This document shows, piece by piece, positions 8,406-16,224 of a stretch of 64,000 bases of DNA. Source of the DNA: Armatimonadota bacterium. Its GTDB lineage: Bacteria > Armatimonadota > Fimbriimonadia > Fimbriimonadales > Fimbriimonadaceae. Made by a program: the position numbers and the translations under genes. The notes beneath the pieces were generated by a model. The model saw nothing but the letters and a program-made list of their open reading frames with translations, did not search any database and was not told the origin of the DNA. The stretch covers positions 839,805 through 903,804 of the forward strand of contig JBAXHT010000001.1 of the NCBI GenBank assembly GCA_037138755.1. Reading direction: 5' to 3'. Position 1 is the stretch's first letter. Every line of letters begins with the position of its first letter.

Positions 8406-9655
8406 GCGCACACCACGACGTCCTCGGCATGGCCCGCGAGCAGCTTAGCGTAGCGGCCAAGTACCTTGATCTTGATGCTGGTCTGCATCAGGTCCTGAGC
8501 AAGCCCATGCGGCAACTCATCGTCAACTTCCCCGTTGTGCTCGACAACGGCGAAGTGATGTGTTTCGAGGGTTACCGCGTTCAACACAACTCGTCGCGAG
8601 GTCCCACGAAGGGTGGAATCCGGTACCACCCAGACGTCGATGTTCACGAAACAACCGCTCTGGCAATGTGGATGACTTGGAAGTGCGCGGTTGTTAATAT
8701 TCCTTACGGCGGAGCAAAGGGCTCCGTCAAAGTCGATACCAAGCAATTCAGCCGCCGCGAGATCGAAAAGCTCACTCGCCGATACGTTACCGAGATCAAC
8801 ATGATCCTTGGCGAGCGCAGCGACATTCCGGCTCCAGACATCGGCACAAACGCTCAGACCATGGCGTGGATCATGGACACCTTCTCGATGCAAAAGGGCT
8901 ATACCGTGCCGGGAGTCGTCACCGGTAAGCCAGTTGACCTCGGCGGTTCATTGGGTCGCGTAGAAGCAACCGGACGAGGCGTCATCGTTGCTACTGAAGA
9001 AGCCGCTAAGACAATGAACATGAATCTCGGCGGTGCCAAAGTGGTCGTTCAAGGCTTCGGAAACGTCGGCGCTACCGCTGCCAAGATTGCCGAAGAGCAT
9101 GGAGCAATCGTCGTTGGGATCTCAGATGCCGTCGGAGGGATCTACAACCCCAATGGCCTTCCGGTTGCCGAGCTCATGAACCGCTATGCAGGACGCGAAG
9201 GCGGAATCCAAGAGTTCAAAGAGTGTGAAAAAGTCTCCAACCGAGAACTCCTTGAGCTTGAATGCGACGTTCTGATTCCCGCCGCGATCGCCGCTCAGAT
9301 CGATGAAGGCAACGCAAACAAAATCAAAGCGAAGTTACTCGTCGAAGGTGCAAACGGACCTTGTACGTTTGAAGCTGACAAGATTCTTCACGATCGTGGT
9401 GTTCATGTGGTCCCCGACATTCTTGCGAACGCAGGCGGTGTCGTCGTCAGCTACTTTGAGTGGGTCCAAGACCTTCAAAACTTCTTCTGGGAAGAAGATC
9501 GGGTGAACGACCAGCTCACCAAGATCATGCAGCGTGCTTATGGCCAGGTTGATGCGACGATGCGGCAGCACAAGACTGACATGCGAACCGCAGCACTCAT
9601 CATCGGTGTCAAGCGAGTTGCCGACGCAACCGTACGCCGCGGAATCTTCCCCTGA
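8402..9655 (+). CDS. Glu/Leu/Phe/Val dehydrogenase (glutamate dehydrogenase)
   Basis: 417 residues from the ATG at 8402, which overlaps the mreD stop; a longer in-frame ORF from 8228 runs into mreD and was rejected. It interconverts glutamate and 2-oxoglutarate plus ammonia with NAD(P). Substrate and catalytic lysines are visible at 70 (GPTKGGIRYH), 94 and 106 (PYGGAKGSV). The Rossmann nucleotide site follows (VQGFGNVGATAAKIAEEHGA). Cofactor preference is not read with confidence. Coupling to mreBCD is unusual and may reflect co-regulation of nitrogen metabolism with growth, or only operon packing. Confidence 0.93.
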   Translation: MSAHHDVLGMAREQLSVAAKYLDLDAGLHQVLSKPMRQLIVNFPVVLDNGEVMCFEGYRVQHNSSRGPTKGGIRYHPDVDVHETTALAMWMTWKCAVVNIPYGGAKGSVKVDTKQFSRREIEKLTRRYVTEINMILGERSDIPAPDIGTNAQTMAWIMDTFSMQKGYTVPGVVTGKPVDLGGSLGRVEATGRGVIVATEEAAKTMNMNLGGAKVVVQGFGNVGATAAKIAEEHGAIVVGISDAVGGIYNPNGLPVAELMNRYAGREGGIQEFKECEKVSNRELLELECDVLIPAAIAAQIDEGNANKIKAKLLVEGANGPCTFEADKILHDRGVHVVPDILANAGGVVVSYFEWVQDLQNFFWEEDRVNDQLTKIMQRAYGQVDATMRQHKTDMRTAALIIGVKRVADATVRRGIFP

Positions 9656-9665
9656 TGTTTCCGTG

Positions 9666-9701
9666 TCTCCCCTTTCCGACAAAGAACGGGGAGATTCTAT
9701 T
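9666..9701 (+). terminator. Probable terminator after the dehydrogenase gene
   Basis: TCTCCCC (9666-9672) pairs with GGGGAGA (9688-9694) across a 15-base loop, followed by TTCTATTT. It sits between the stop of the + strand gdh gene and the stop of the minus-strand gene at 9697. The large loop and interrupted T-tract make it moderate. Confidence 0.5.
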
Positions 9702-10089
9702 TCGCTCGCACCCGATTGTTCTTCGGGTTGTGTTCAAGTTCGACTAAACCGAGCACTTCCATCAGCGGCGGAACGTACATGCCGAACCGACCACGGAAGC
9801 CCTTCTTCTGACCATACCAGCCGCCAATGGGATTGGATTCCGATCTGCCCCATGCTTCGACGGTGCCCGGCTTTGCTTCTTTCTGCTCATCTGCGGAGCC
9901 TAGGTCCATCCAGTCGTCGTGCTCTTTCAGCATAGCGTGGCAGTCTTCGATGCATCGCCAAAGGTAGTGAAGAGTCGTTGAGCCGACTTTACAGACGAGA
10001 ACATCACCATCTCGATACATCGTGTATTCCGAGGTTCCAGGCGCTGTTTTGAGTTGCCAAGGTGTTTCCTTGGTTCCAATCTCTGGCAT
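9697..10089 (-). CDS. Conserved hypothetical protein
   Basis: 130 residues, soluble, no signal or membrane segment. The pattern GTKETPWQLKTAPGTSEYTMY...VLVCKVGSTTLHY...DWMDLGSADEQK...NPIGGWYGQKKGFRGRFGMY resembles an uncharacterised small family that I recall from other bacteria (DUF6855-type); the name is from memory. Two cysteines lie within WRCIEDCH. It is a stand-alone gene, divergent from fabG (63 bases between starts). No function can be proposed. Confidence 0.7.
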   Translation of the reverse strand: MPEIGTKETPWQLKTAPGTSEYTMYRDGDVLVCKVGSTTLHYLWRCIEDCHAMLKEHDDWMDLGSADEQKEAKPGTVEAWGRSESNPIGGWYGQKKGFRGRFGMYVPPLMEVLGLVELEHNPKNNRVRAK

Positions 10090-10152
10090 GGTGAAATGAT
10101 ATCAGGCTCCCTTTTGAGGGTCAAGTTAAGGTTGCTCAAGTATCCTAGAAGG

Positions 10153-10878
10153 ATGCGTTTTCAGGATCAGGTTGTGATTGTTACGGGTGCGAGCCGGGGA
10201 ATTGGACGGACGATTGCTGAGGCGTTTTCCGCCGAAGGCGCAAAAGTCGCCTGCATTGCAACCACTCTGGAAGGGGCAAACAAGACGGCTGAGGCGATTG
10301 GCGGCAAGGGCTATGCCTGCGATGTTTCGTCGACTGCTTCGGTAGAAGAGGTTTTTGCGGCAATCGCGAGCGACTTAGGTACACCAGCCGTGTTGGTGAA
10401 CAACGCGGGAATCACCCGAGACACCTTGATGCTCCGAATGAAGGACGACGACTGGGATCGCGTTCTTGAGGTGAATCTCAAGGGCGCGTTTATCACTTCT
10501 CGAACCGTCGCCAAACCGATGATGAAAGCCCGGTACGGGAGAATCATCAACATCACCAGCGTGATCGGCCTCCACGGCGGAGCTGGGCAGGCGAACTACG
10601 CGGCGGCCAAAGCGGGCCTGATCGGCCTGACAATGACCATCGCCAAGGAGTTTGGCTCGCGAGGGATCACCTGCAACGCGGTGGCTCCGGGCTTCATCGA
10701 GAGCGATATGACCGAGGCTTTGCCGCAGGAGTTTAAGGACGACGTGATAAAACGCGCTCCCGCAGGACGTCTAGGGACTCCGGCGGATATTGCTCCTGCG
10801 GTCCTCTTTTTGGCCTCCCAAGATGCAGCCTATGTCACAGGGCAGACTCTCACGGTTGACGGCGGACTGTTTCTTTAA
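10153..10878 (+). CDS. fabG: 3-oxoacyl-ACP reductase (SDR family)
   Basis: Short-chain dehydrogenase of 241 residues from ATG 10153, which has an AGAAGG ribosome-binding site; an upstream in-frame ATG at 10054 overlaps the divergent gene and was rejected. It reduces 3-oxoacyl-ACP with NADPH in fatty-acid elongation. Visible motifs are VTGASRGIG (cofactor loop), NNAGITRDTLMLRMKDDDWD, the catalytic Ser in ITSVIG, YAAAKAG (Tyr and Lys) and VAPGFIESDMTEALP, the latter typical of true FabG rather than a generic SDR. It is away from other fab genes. Confidence 0.93.
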   Translation: MRFQDQVVIVTGASRGIGRTIAEAFSAEGAKVACIATTLEGANKTAEAIGGKGYACDVSSTASVEEVFAAIASDLGTPAVLVNNAGITRDTLMLRMKDDDWDRVLEVNLKGAFITSRTVAKPMMKARYGRIINITSVIGLHGGAGQANYAAAKAGLIGLTMTIAKEFGSRGITCNAVAPGFIESDMTEALPQEFKDDVIKRAPAGRLGTPADIAPAVLFLASQDAAYVTGQTLTVDGGLFL

Positions 10879-10918
10879 CAGCTAAATCAGTCAAGAGTGT
10901 CAACAAAATCTATGACAT

Positions 10919-10946
10919 GGAATCCTGCCACTTTCGGTGGGATTCC
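10919..10946 (+). terminator. Possible terminator after fabG
   Basis: GGAATCC and GGATTCC bracket an inner CAC...GTG stem, giving a hairpin in the fabG-10997 gap. Only TTTCC follows, so efficiency is doubtful. Confidence 0.4.
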
Positions 10947-10996
10947 TTTCCAAAACCCTCTTGCGGGCATCCAAAAAGCACTAAGTTATAAGTGTC

Positions 10997-11722
10997 ATGG
11001 ACCCAAAAGGATTGATCTTAGCCCTTAGCATTCTCGCCGGAGTGGTGATCTACCAATCGACAAGCTCGACCGCGCACAAGTACAACTTCGAGCCGGATGC
11101 AAACAAGAAGTTTTACGTTGCTAACCTTGCCGACGGCGTTGACGCAGTAACAGTGTCCACTGGCGGCGGTTCCACTTCACAAGCCGTAGCGGTTGCCAGT
11201 CCTTCCCTGTTGCTTGAGCAGCACAAGGTGGGCGTCAAGGCAAACCCTAAGACGGTCAGCTACAGCGTCACTGGATCGAACGGTAACTTTGATGTCAAGA
11301 CCGACGAGACCAAGCTGGGTTATCATAACTTGATCGTCACGACTCGAACTCCGTCTGGCGATCGAGTTGAGGCCAAGACCCTCGTTGGAAAGGTTCAGCC
11401 GATGCTCCAAGTTGTCGTAGACGCTCCGATCAACGGCGTGAGCAACTTTGATGTTTACGTCACGAAGTCTGGTTCGATCGAAGCTGAACAGCCCGTTGCA
11501 ACCTACGGCGAGTTTGGCAAGGTTGTGGAGCTACCTGGGGACACAATCAAGTCCGGTTTCAACTACACGGTGACCTTGACCAAGGCTGGTTCCAAAGAAT
11601 CTCTCAGCCAGGTGAAGAGCGATGCTGGTCTGCTAACTGGCTGGTACCGACTGCATGCCTTTACTCACAAGGCTGGTCAGTTGGTTCAGACCAAGTTTGA
11701 CGTTGATGCTTGGCGAAGCTGA
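10997..11722 (+). CDS. Hypothetical exported or membrane-anchored protein
   Basis: 241 residues, not recognised. A short hydrophobic N-terminus (about 5-19, GLILALSILAGVVIY) could be a signal anchor or uncleaved signal, and the remainder is beta-rich and polar. A TATAAG hexamer ends 4 bases before the ATG and there is no ribosome-binding site, so the transcript is probably leaderless. It is a single-gene unit closed by a strong terminator. No cysteines, metal motifs or repeats stand out. Confidence 0.65.
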   Translation: MDPKGLILALSILAGVVIYQSTSSTAHKYNFEPDANKKFYVANLADGVDAVTVSTGGGSTSQAVAVASPSLLLEQHKVGVKANPKTVSYSVTGSNGNFDVKTDETKLGYHNLIVTTRTPSGDRVEAKTLVGKVQPMLQVVVDAPINGVSNFDVYVTKSGSIEAEQPVATYGEFGKVVELPGDTIKSGFNYTVTLTKAGSKESLSQVKSDAGLLTGWYRLHAFTHKAGQLVQTKFDVDAWRS

Positions 11723-11731
11723 GCTTTCTTG

Positions 11732-11775
11732 AAAAGCAAAACGGGCACACCAATTGGTGTGCCCGTTTTGCTTTT
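11732..11775. terminator. Strong bidirectional terminator
   Basis: A perfect inverted repeat, AAAAGCAAAACGGGCACACC with its complement, around a 4-base AATT centre. It gives A-tracts on one side and T-tracts on the other in both orientations. It serves the + strand gene ending at 11722 and the minus-strand infA ending at 11801. Confidence 0.92.
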
Positions 11776-11800
11776 GCCCTTTTGTGTTTGATGGGGCGGC

Positions 11801-12067
11801 TTAATTTCGGTGCCGGAAGGTGATTCGGCCCATGGTTAGGTCGTAGGGGCTCAGTTCGACCTTGACCCGGTCGCCTGGCATGATTCGGATATAGTGCATT
11901 CGCATTTTTCCGCTGACGTGGGCGAGCACTTCCATATCGCCTTCGTCCAACTTGACTCGGAATCGGGCGTTTGGAAGGTTCTCGACGATTGTGCCATCGA
12001 GTTCGATCCCTTTTTCCTTATCCGACTGGTCGTTGGTTTTGGGTTTATAGTGCCTTCGTCGAGCCAT
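11801..12067 (-). CDS. infA: Translation initiation factor IF-1
   Basis: 88 residues with the S1-like OB fold of IF-1 ([52 protein letters not shown]). It binds the ribosomal A site and helps select the initiator tRNA. The usual length is about 72. Here a basic N-terminal extension of about 16 residues ([16 protein letters not shown]) precedes the core. The gene stands alone rather than in a ribosomal-protein operon. A TAAACT hexamer lies 8 bases before the start with no ribosome-binding site. Confidence 0.95.
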   Translation of the reverse strand: MARRRHYKPKTNDQSDKEKGIELDGTIVENLPNARFRVKLDEGDMEVLAHVSGKMRMHYIRIMPGDRVKVELSPYDLTMGRITFRHRN

Positions 12068-12157
12068 GTGGTTTTAGTTTACCGCTAACGTCAAATTTGC
12101 CCTTTGCGTAAGTACAATGCAGTCGGAGTCTTGCTGGCTCTGTTTACTAGGATCGCC

Positions 12158-12778
12158 ATGAATCGCAAGTCTCTTCTCCTCGCTCTTCCGTTTGTTCTTT
12201 TGGTCGGCTTCGGCTCGCGCCGCGCCGCTCTTCAGCAGTACGAGATTCAGGATCCGAAGGGGGCGAACGGATTTACGTTTGCGATGGTCGATGGTCTTGA
12301 GCCAGTTCATGGCCAAGGCAACGATGTTTCTGGCTCGATCATGCTGGATCTGGAGCATCCGGAGAAGTCGAAGGGCAAGGTTGTGATCGGCATCAAATCT
12401 CTGAAGCTGACCAGCGAAGTGATGTCGAATAACATGATGGGCGAGTGGTGCCTGGACGCTGCGAAGTTCCCAACGGCAACTTTTGAAGTCACCTCGGGCA
12501 AGGTGAAGAAGGCGAAGAACGGCGAGTTTGAGGGCACGGCCACGGGCAATCTGACGATCAAGGGCGTGACCAAGTCGATTTCGGTTCCAGTGTCGGCTCG
12601 CATGGTGAAGGACGGCGTGAAGGAGCGGTTTGGCGATAAGGGCGGTGACCTCTTGATGTTCAACACTCGTTTTTCGTTCAACCGCTTTGACTTCGAGATT
12701 GGGAAGGCGGTTAAGGAGACTTTGCTGAGCAACAAAGTCGAGGTTAGCTTGAGCTGCGCGGGAATGTTGTACCGGTAA
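12158..12778 (+). CDS. YceI-like lipocalin-fold exported protein
   Basis: 206 residues from ATG 12158, which gives a signal-like N-terminus (MNRKSLLLALPFVLLVGFG). The body matches the YceI pattern: YEIQDPKGANGFTFAMVDGL, then a long beta series with VVIGIKSLKLTSEVMSNNMM, KFPTATFEVTSGKVKK and an ATGNLTIKGVTKSISVPV hairpin. YceI proteins are periplasmic beta barrels that bind isoprenoids or other amphiphiles; the ligand here is unknown. It is divergent from infA and ends in a hairpin shared with the next convergent gene. Confidence 0.85.
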   Translation: MNRKSLLLALPFVLLVGFGSRRAALQQYEIQDPKGANGFTFAMVDGLEPVHGQGNDVSGSIMLDLEHPEKSKGKVVIGIKSLKLTSEVMSNNMMGEWCLDAAKFPTATFEVTSGKVKKAKNGEFEGTATGNLTIKGVTKSISVPVSARMVKDGVKERFGDKGGDLLMFNTRFSFNRFDFEIGKAVKETLLSNKVEVSLSCAGMLYR

Positions 12779-12787
12779 CCCCGATTG

Positions 12788-12832
12788 GATGGGAAATTGG
12801 AGGTGGGGACCCCGTGGATTTCCCATCTCTTT
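12788..12832. terminator. Terminator between convergent YceI-like and ATPase genes
   Basis: GATGGGAAAT (12788-12797) pairs perfectly with ATTTCCCATC (12818-12827), with an inner GGGGACCCC palindrome, followed by TCTTTG. It lies between two convergent stops. Confidence 0.65.
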
Positions 12833-12836
12833 GAAC

Positions 12837-13871
12837 CTAGATGGCGAGTTTGTAGCGTTTTGGTCCCATCCGTTGGTGGTGAATTTTCACGGCACCGGTT
12901 TTCAGGAGCTTGGTTAGCCGATACTTGACAGTTGGAGCGCAGAGTCGGGTTTCGGCTACAAGTTCGGCGAGCGAGAGGATGCCATTCTGGAGAGCTTTCA
13001 GGATGGGTTCGGTGCTGATGTCTCTTGGGTCAAGGTTTGCGAGGGGGTCGGGGTTGTGGGGGGCGTAGTGGGTTTCGTTTTCGCTGCGGAAGTGGGCGAT
13101 TCGGCAGATTCCGGTGCCACGGCCCTTGCTGATCCACTGGATGATTCGGTGGTTCTCGCGTTGTTCTAGCTTCATCTGGATGGTTTGGCTGACGGCGGCT
13201 TGGAGTTGGGTGTGGTCGGCGATCTGGTTTCCTCGGCTGTCGGTGTGGTGGAGCAGGATGATGGTTCCGGCTCGTTCGGCGATGCGCTTGAGGGGGTCGA
13301 TGAACTTTCTTACAGCCCTTGCGTCCTTGGTTTGACTCTTCCGGATTGCGGCATGGAGGGAGTCGATGAAGAGGACGGCTTCTCCTTTGTGTTTGATGAG
13401 GAAGTTCTCGATTTGTTCTTGTCCGGACGGAGTGTCGATCGGGTCGCCGCCGAAGCTGAGGTAGAGCGGGGTGGTTTGGTTGACGTCGGCGTGACGGTCG
13501 AGGGTGGCGAGGATTTCGCCGGGGGAGTCGTCGAAGCTGAGAAACCCGGCGGCGGCTTGTTCCATCGGGAACCCGCCGAAGGTCTTTCCTTGGGCGATTG
13601 CTTTGGCGAGCGCGATTGCGATGGTGGTCTTGCCGATTTTGGGTGGTCCGGCGAGGAGGACGAGGCTGTTTTGACTGAAGAGGCGTTGGTTTCCGTTGGC
13701 TCTTGAGTAGAACTGGAGGTTCTTCTCTTTTGCTTGTAGGAAGTTGTCGGTGATGGCGGGCTTCCGGCTCGACTTGGGTTCGCAGGCGAAGTCGATGTTA
13801 GTCCGTAGGATGTTTGGTTGGTCGTCTTCGTCGTCATCGAGGTTTGCGTAAACGCTGAGATCTGTGAGCAT
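12837..13871 (-). CDS. RepA/AAA_25-like ATPase with C-terminal winged helix
   Basis: 344 residues. A RecA-fold ATPase of the RepA-like hexameric helicase/primase type (AAA_25): Walker A GPPKIGKTT at 75-83, Walker B VLFIDSLHAA with Asp170, and a sensor-like IILLHHTD. The last ~60 residues look like a winged helix (LSLAELVAETRLCAPTVKYRLTKLLKTGAVKIHH). Such proteins usually belong to plasmids, phages or integrated elements, but no integrase, primase or att site is visible here. It has a strong promoter with a short inverted repeat at its edge and only 3 bases between -10 and ATG. It may be an orphan of an old element or a regulator. Confidence 0.8.
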   Translation of the reverse strand: MLTDLSVYANLDDDEDDQPNILRTNIDFACEPKSSRKPAITDNFLQAKEKNLQFYSRANGNQRLFSQNSLVLLAGPPKIGKTTIAIALAKAIAQGKTFGGFPMEQAAAGFLSFDDSPGEILATLDRHADVNQTTPLYLSFGGDPIDTPSGQEQIENFLIKHKGEAVLFIDSLHAAIRKSQTKDARAVRKFIDPLKRIAERAGTIILLHHTDSRGNQIADHTQLQAAVSQTIQMKLEQRENHRIIQWISKGRGTGICRIAHFRSENETHYAPHNPDPLANLDPRDISTEPILKALQNGILSLAELVAETRLCAPTVKYRLTKLLKTGAVKIHHQRMGPKRYKLAI

Positions 13872-13874
13872 TTA

Positions 13875-13905
13875 CTTATAGGCAACGATTGGGGGTGTTT
13901 GTCAA
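13875..13905 (-). promoter_or_regulatory. Strong promoter of the ATPase gene
   Basis: On the minus strand, a perfect TTGACA (13900-13905) is followed after 19 bases by TATAAG (13875-13880), which ends 3 bases before the ATG. The transcript would begin at or inside the start codon. ACCTG-A-CAGGT (13905-13915), an 11-bp inverted repeat, abuts the -35 and is a plausible operator. Confidence 0.6.
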
Positions 13906-13999
13906 CCTGACAGGTGAGAAGTTTGGATTCATTTCCCTGTATAGTCCTAATGCCAAACCACTTCTGGCAAAATTTGGCTCTCCCCTGTCGCCGATTTAT

Positions 14000-16009
14000 C
14001 TACTGCGTCTTGCCCCATTTTGAAGTCACCGGCTGACCGAAGACGGAGTTTCCGTTTAGGGTGTAGCGGGTCTTCTGATTCTGGTTGTAGGTCTCCCACC
14101 ATGTTTGGTACTTACTTTGGTGCGACCAGTGGTAGTCCATTGGAACGGCGATGATGAGCTCTTCATCTGGCGCCATGGTTGGACACGAGATCGTTTTCTC
14201 GAACAGATCTCGATAATCGACATTTCCACCGATGTTCTCCGAAGCCTTGGCAAATGCACCGACTTTGAGCGAGATGGTCGGTCCTTGCTCACGATAGTCG
14301 GAAGCCAGACCAGTAACCCGGTTGGTTCGGACCCGGAAGTAAGCAACCGCTGTGTGAATCATGAAATCTGGATCAGGCGCTAGACCCTGAATTTCTTCTT
14401 TACCAACTGCCAGGTAGGAATTGTCCCATGCCCACGAAACGACAGCCCCTTCAATATTGCCACCCATGATCCGTCGGGCCTGAGGGTCTTTCACGCCCAG
14501 ATCATCAAGCATCCGGACTTTTATAAATGAGGAACCCCTATTGACATAAGTTGGGATGAAACCCCCTACTTCATTCGAAATCTTCAGTGGTGCCAAAGCG
14601 ACTCCCCACGCCTTTTCGACGGATGCCTTCGATGCACCACATTTTTCCGCGACCTCATTTACTCCTTTCTTCAATGCTTCCTTCAAATTGAATTCTATCG
14701 TCGAAAAGATCGTGTTGAGATTGGACCATGATTTATAGATAAAATCCAAAACCGTCGCGATGGATTTGTAAACCTTTTTGTACCACGGGTCATCTGGCTT
14801 AGGTTCCTTTGGAGGAAGGTAAAGTTTATCGCCGCGTGCTGGTTCTTTGCCGATGATCTTTGTGACATCACCAACGATCTTTGGCGACAACTCGCTTGCT
14901 ACAACGAAGCGATATTTGTCGTCCCAGTTTCCGGTGTAAGCAGGCTCCCATCCAACCAGCTCGGTTGTAAAGGTCAGCTTTTTTGCGTTCGGATCGGCCT
15001 TTGCCACGGGTGCCAACGGTTCCGTCAGGGTCGTCTCTGGTGACGGCATTCCCGCAAGATCCCCGTTCTTCAGCAACGGGATCACTCGTACTTTGAACGT
15101 GGCGGGCTTCTTGCTGATTTTCAGCTTGCTAACCTCAATCGTGAAACTCTTTTTGCCGAGTTTGTTCGTTGGCAGATCCGCTCTGTAGACTTCGTTTTTA
15201 GCGTTAGCCCAAAGAGCCCAACTGGAAGGGAAATCGCCGTCAACTACCTGCACGAGAGCATATGTCGCCTCGGAAGCGGTAGCCCAGCGGAAAGAAAGAA
15301 GCGATTCGCCAGCTACGATTTCTTTCGCTGTTCCCCACCGCTCTTCGGGAAACTCCGGTGTTGAGCGTACGGTTTGAACCTCGAGGCTTGTGGTCCGGGG
15401 CTTTGGCACGGGCTCGCCGTACTGAATCTTCACCCAGTTGGACGCGCCACCGTCGGCGGATGTGAGTTGAGCGTAGTAGTCCGTTGTGCCGTTTTGAGCG
15501 ATATCTTGCAACGCATCCTTTCGATCTTGCGCCAATTGAGCGGTGGCGATGGCTTGAGTTGTGTTTCCAGCTGGCGGTGAGAAGGTGATGAGGGTCGAAG
15601 GGAACGGCGCGAACTCGGAGAACTTGACGTCGACTTTGAAGTTTCCTGACTTGGTGCCGAGATCGAGGACGCCAACGATTCGCCCGACCTTTTGTTTGAT
15701 TCCTGTTGCGGCTGGCTCTCGGCCACCAGCTGAGTGTTGACCTTCTTTGGGGACTCCGAAACCCCAAATCGCGAGGGTGAACTTGGTTGATCCGTTCAGC
15801 CTTGGCGCGGTTTGAGCGGAAAATGAGGCGGTGCCGTTCCCTCGCCAGTTGATCAAAAGCTCGTTGGTGGAAAGCTGATCGAGTTTTGCGATATTGAGTG
15901 TCGGATTATTCCGGTTCGGGGCGCCATCTTGAACAGGTGGACGGACCTGGGCGACAGAAAAAAGCGACAGCCCAAGGATGCCGAGCGCCGTGCAAAGACG
16001 TGAAATCAT
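14000..16009 (-). CDS. Large secreted protein, function unknown
   Basis: 669 residues with a signal peptide (MISRLCTALGILGLSLFSVAQ). The middle third contains fibronectin-III-like stretches (ESLLSFRWATASEATYALVQV; FTIEVSKLKISKKPATFKVRV). A later helical segment (KKVYKSIATVLDFIYKSWSNL) precedes a C-terminal beta-rich domain that may be a surface or enzyme module. No catalytic motif was found. It is monocistronic, transcribed away from aconitase, with the divergent region between them only about 215 bases. I cannot assign a family. Confidence 0.7.
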   Translation of the reverse strand: MISRLCTALGILGLSLFSVAQVRPPVQDGAPNRNNPTLNIAKLDQLSTNELLINWRGNGTASFSAQTAPRLNGSTKFTLAIWGFGVPKEGQHSAGGREPAATGIKQKVGRIVGVLDLGTKSGNFKVDVKFSEFAPFPSTLITFSPPAGNTTQAIATAQLAQDRKDALQDIAQNGTTDYYAQLTSADGGASNWVKIQYGEPVPKPRTTSLEVQTVRSTPEFPEERWGTAKEIVAGESLLSFRWATASEATYALVQVVDGDFPSSWALWANAKNEVYRADLPTNKLGKKSFTIEVSKLKISKKPATFKVRVIPLLKNGDLAGMPSPETTLTEPLAPVAKADPNAKKLTFTTELVGWEPAYTGNWDDKYRFVVASELSPKIVGDVTKIIGKEPARGDKLYLPPKEPKPDDPWYKKVYKSIATVLDFIYKSWSNLNTIFSTIEFNLKEALKKGVNEVAEKCGASKASVEKAWGVALAPLKISNEVGGFIPTYVNRGSSFIKVRMLDDLGVKDPQARRIMGGNIEGAVVSWAWDNSYLAVGKEEIQGLAPDPDFMIHTAVAYFRVRTNRVTGLASDYREQGPTISLKVGAFAKASENIGGNVDYRDLFEKTISCPTMAPDEELIIAVPMDYHWSHQSKYQTWWETYNQNQKTRYTLNGNSVFGQPVTSKWGKTQ

Positions 16010-16224
16010 GTCCAGATTTTACAGGATTGGCTAGGCTTCAGATTGTTAAAATTTTTGTGTTTTGAAGCGACTAAAATGACAGCTTGATTTCTGGTGTCGG
16101 AGGCTAACAGTCTGAAAAGTAGCTCTCCAGGTATCCTCTCATGAAGCGCACGGAGCCTCTTCGATCACTGTTTTGACCCCAAAATTGCACTCGGAGTAGC
16201 AGGATTCCGTTCGGAGGGAAATGA

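Noticed and set aside
13926-13990. GCCAAA...TTTGGC hairpin downstream of the large secreted protein gene
   Set aside because: The stem is six bases with a long interrupted loop and no T-tract on the minus strand, so it is not a convincing terminator.
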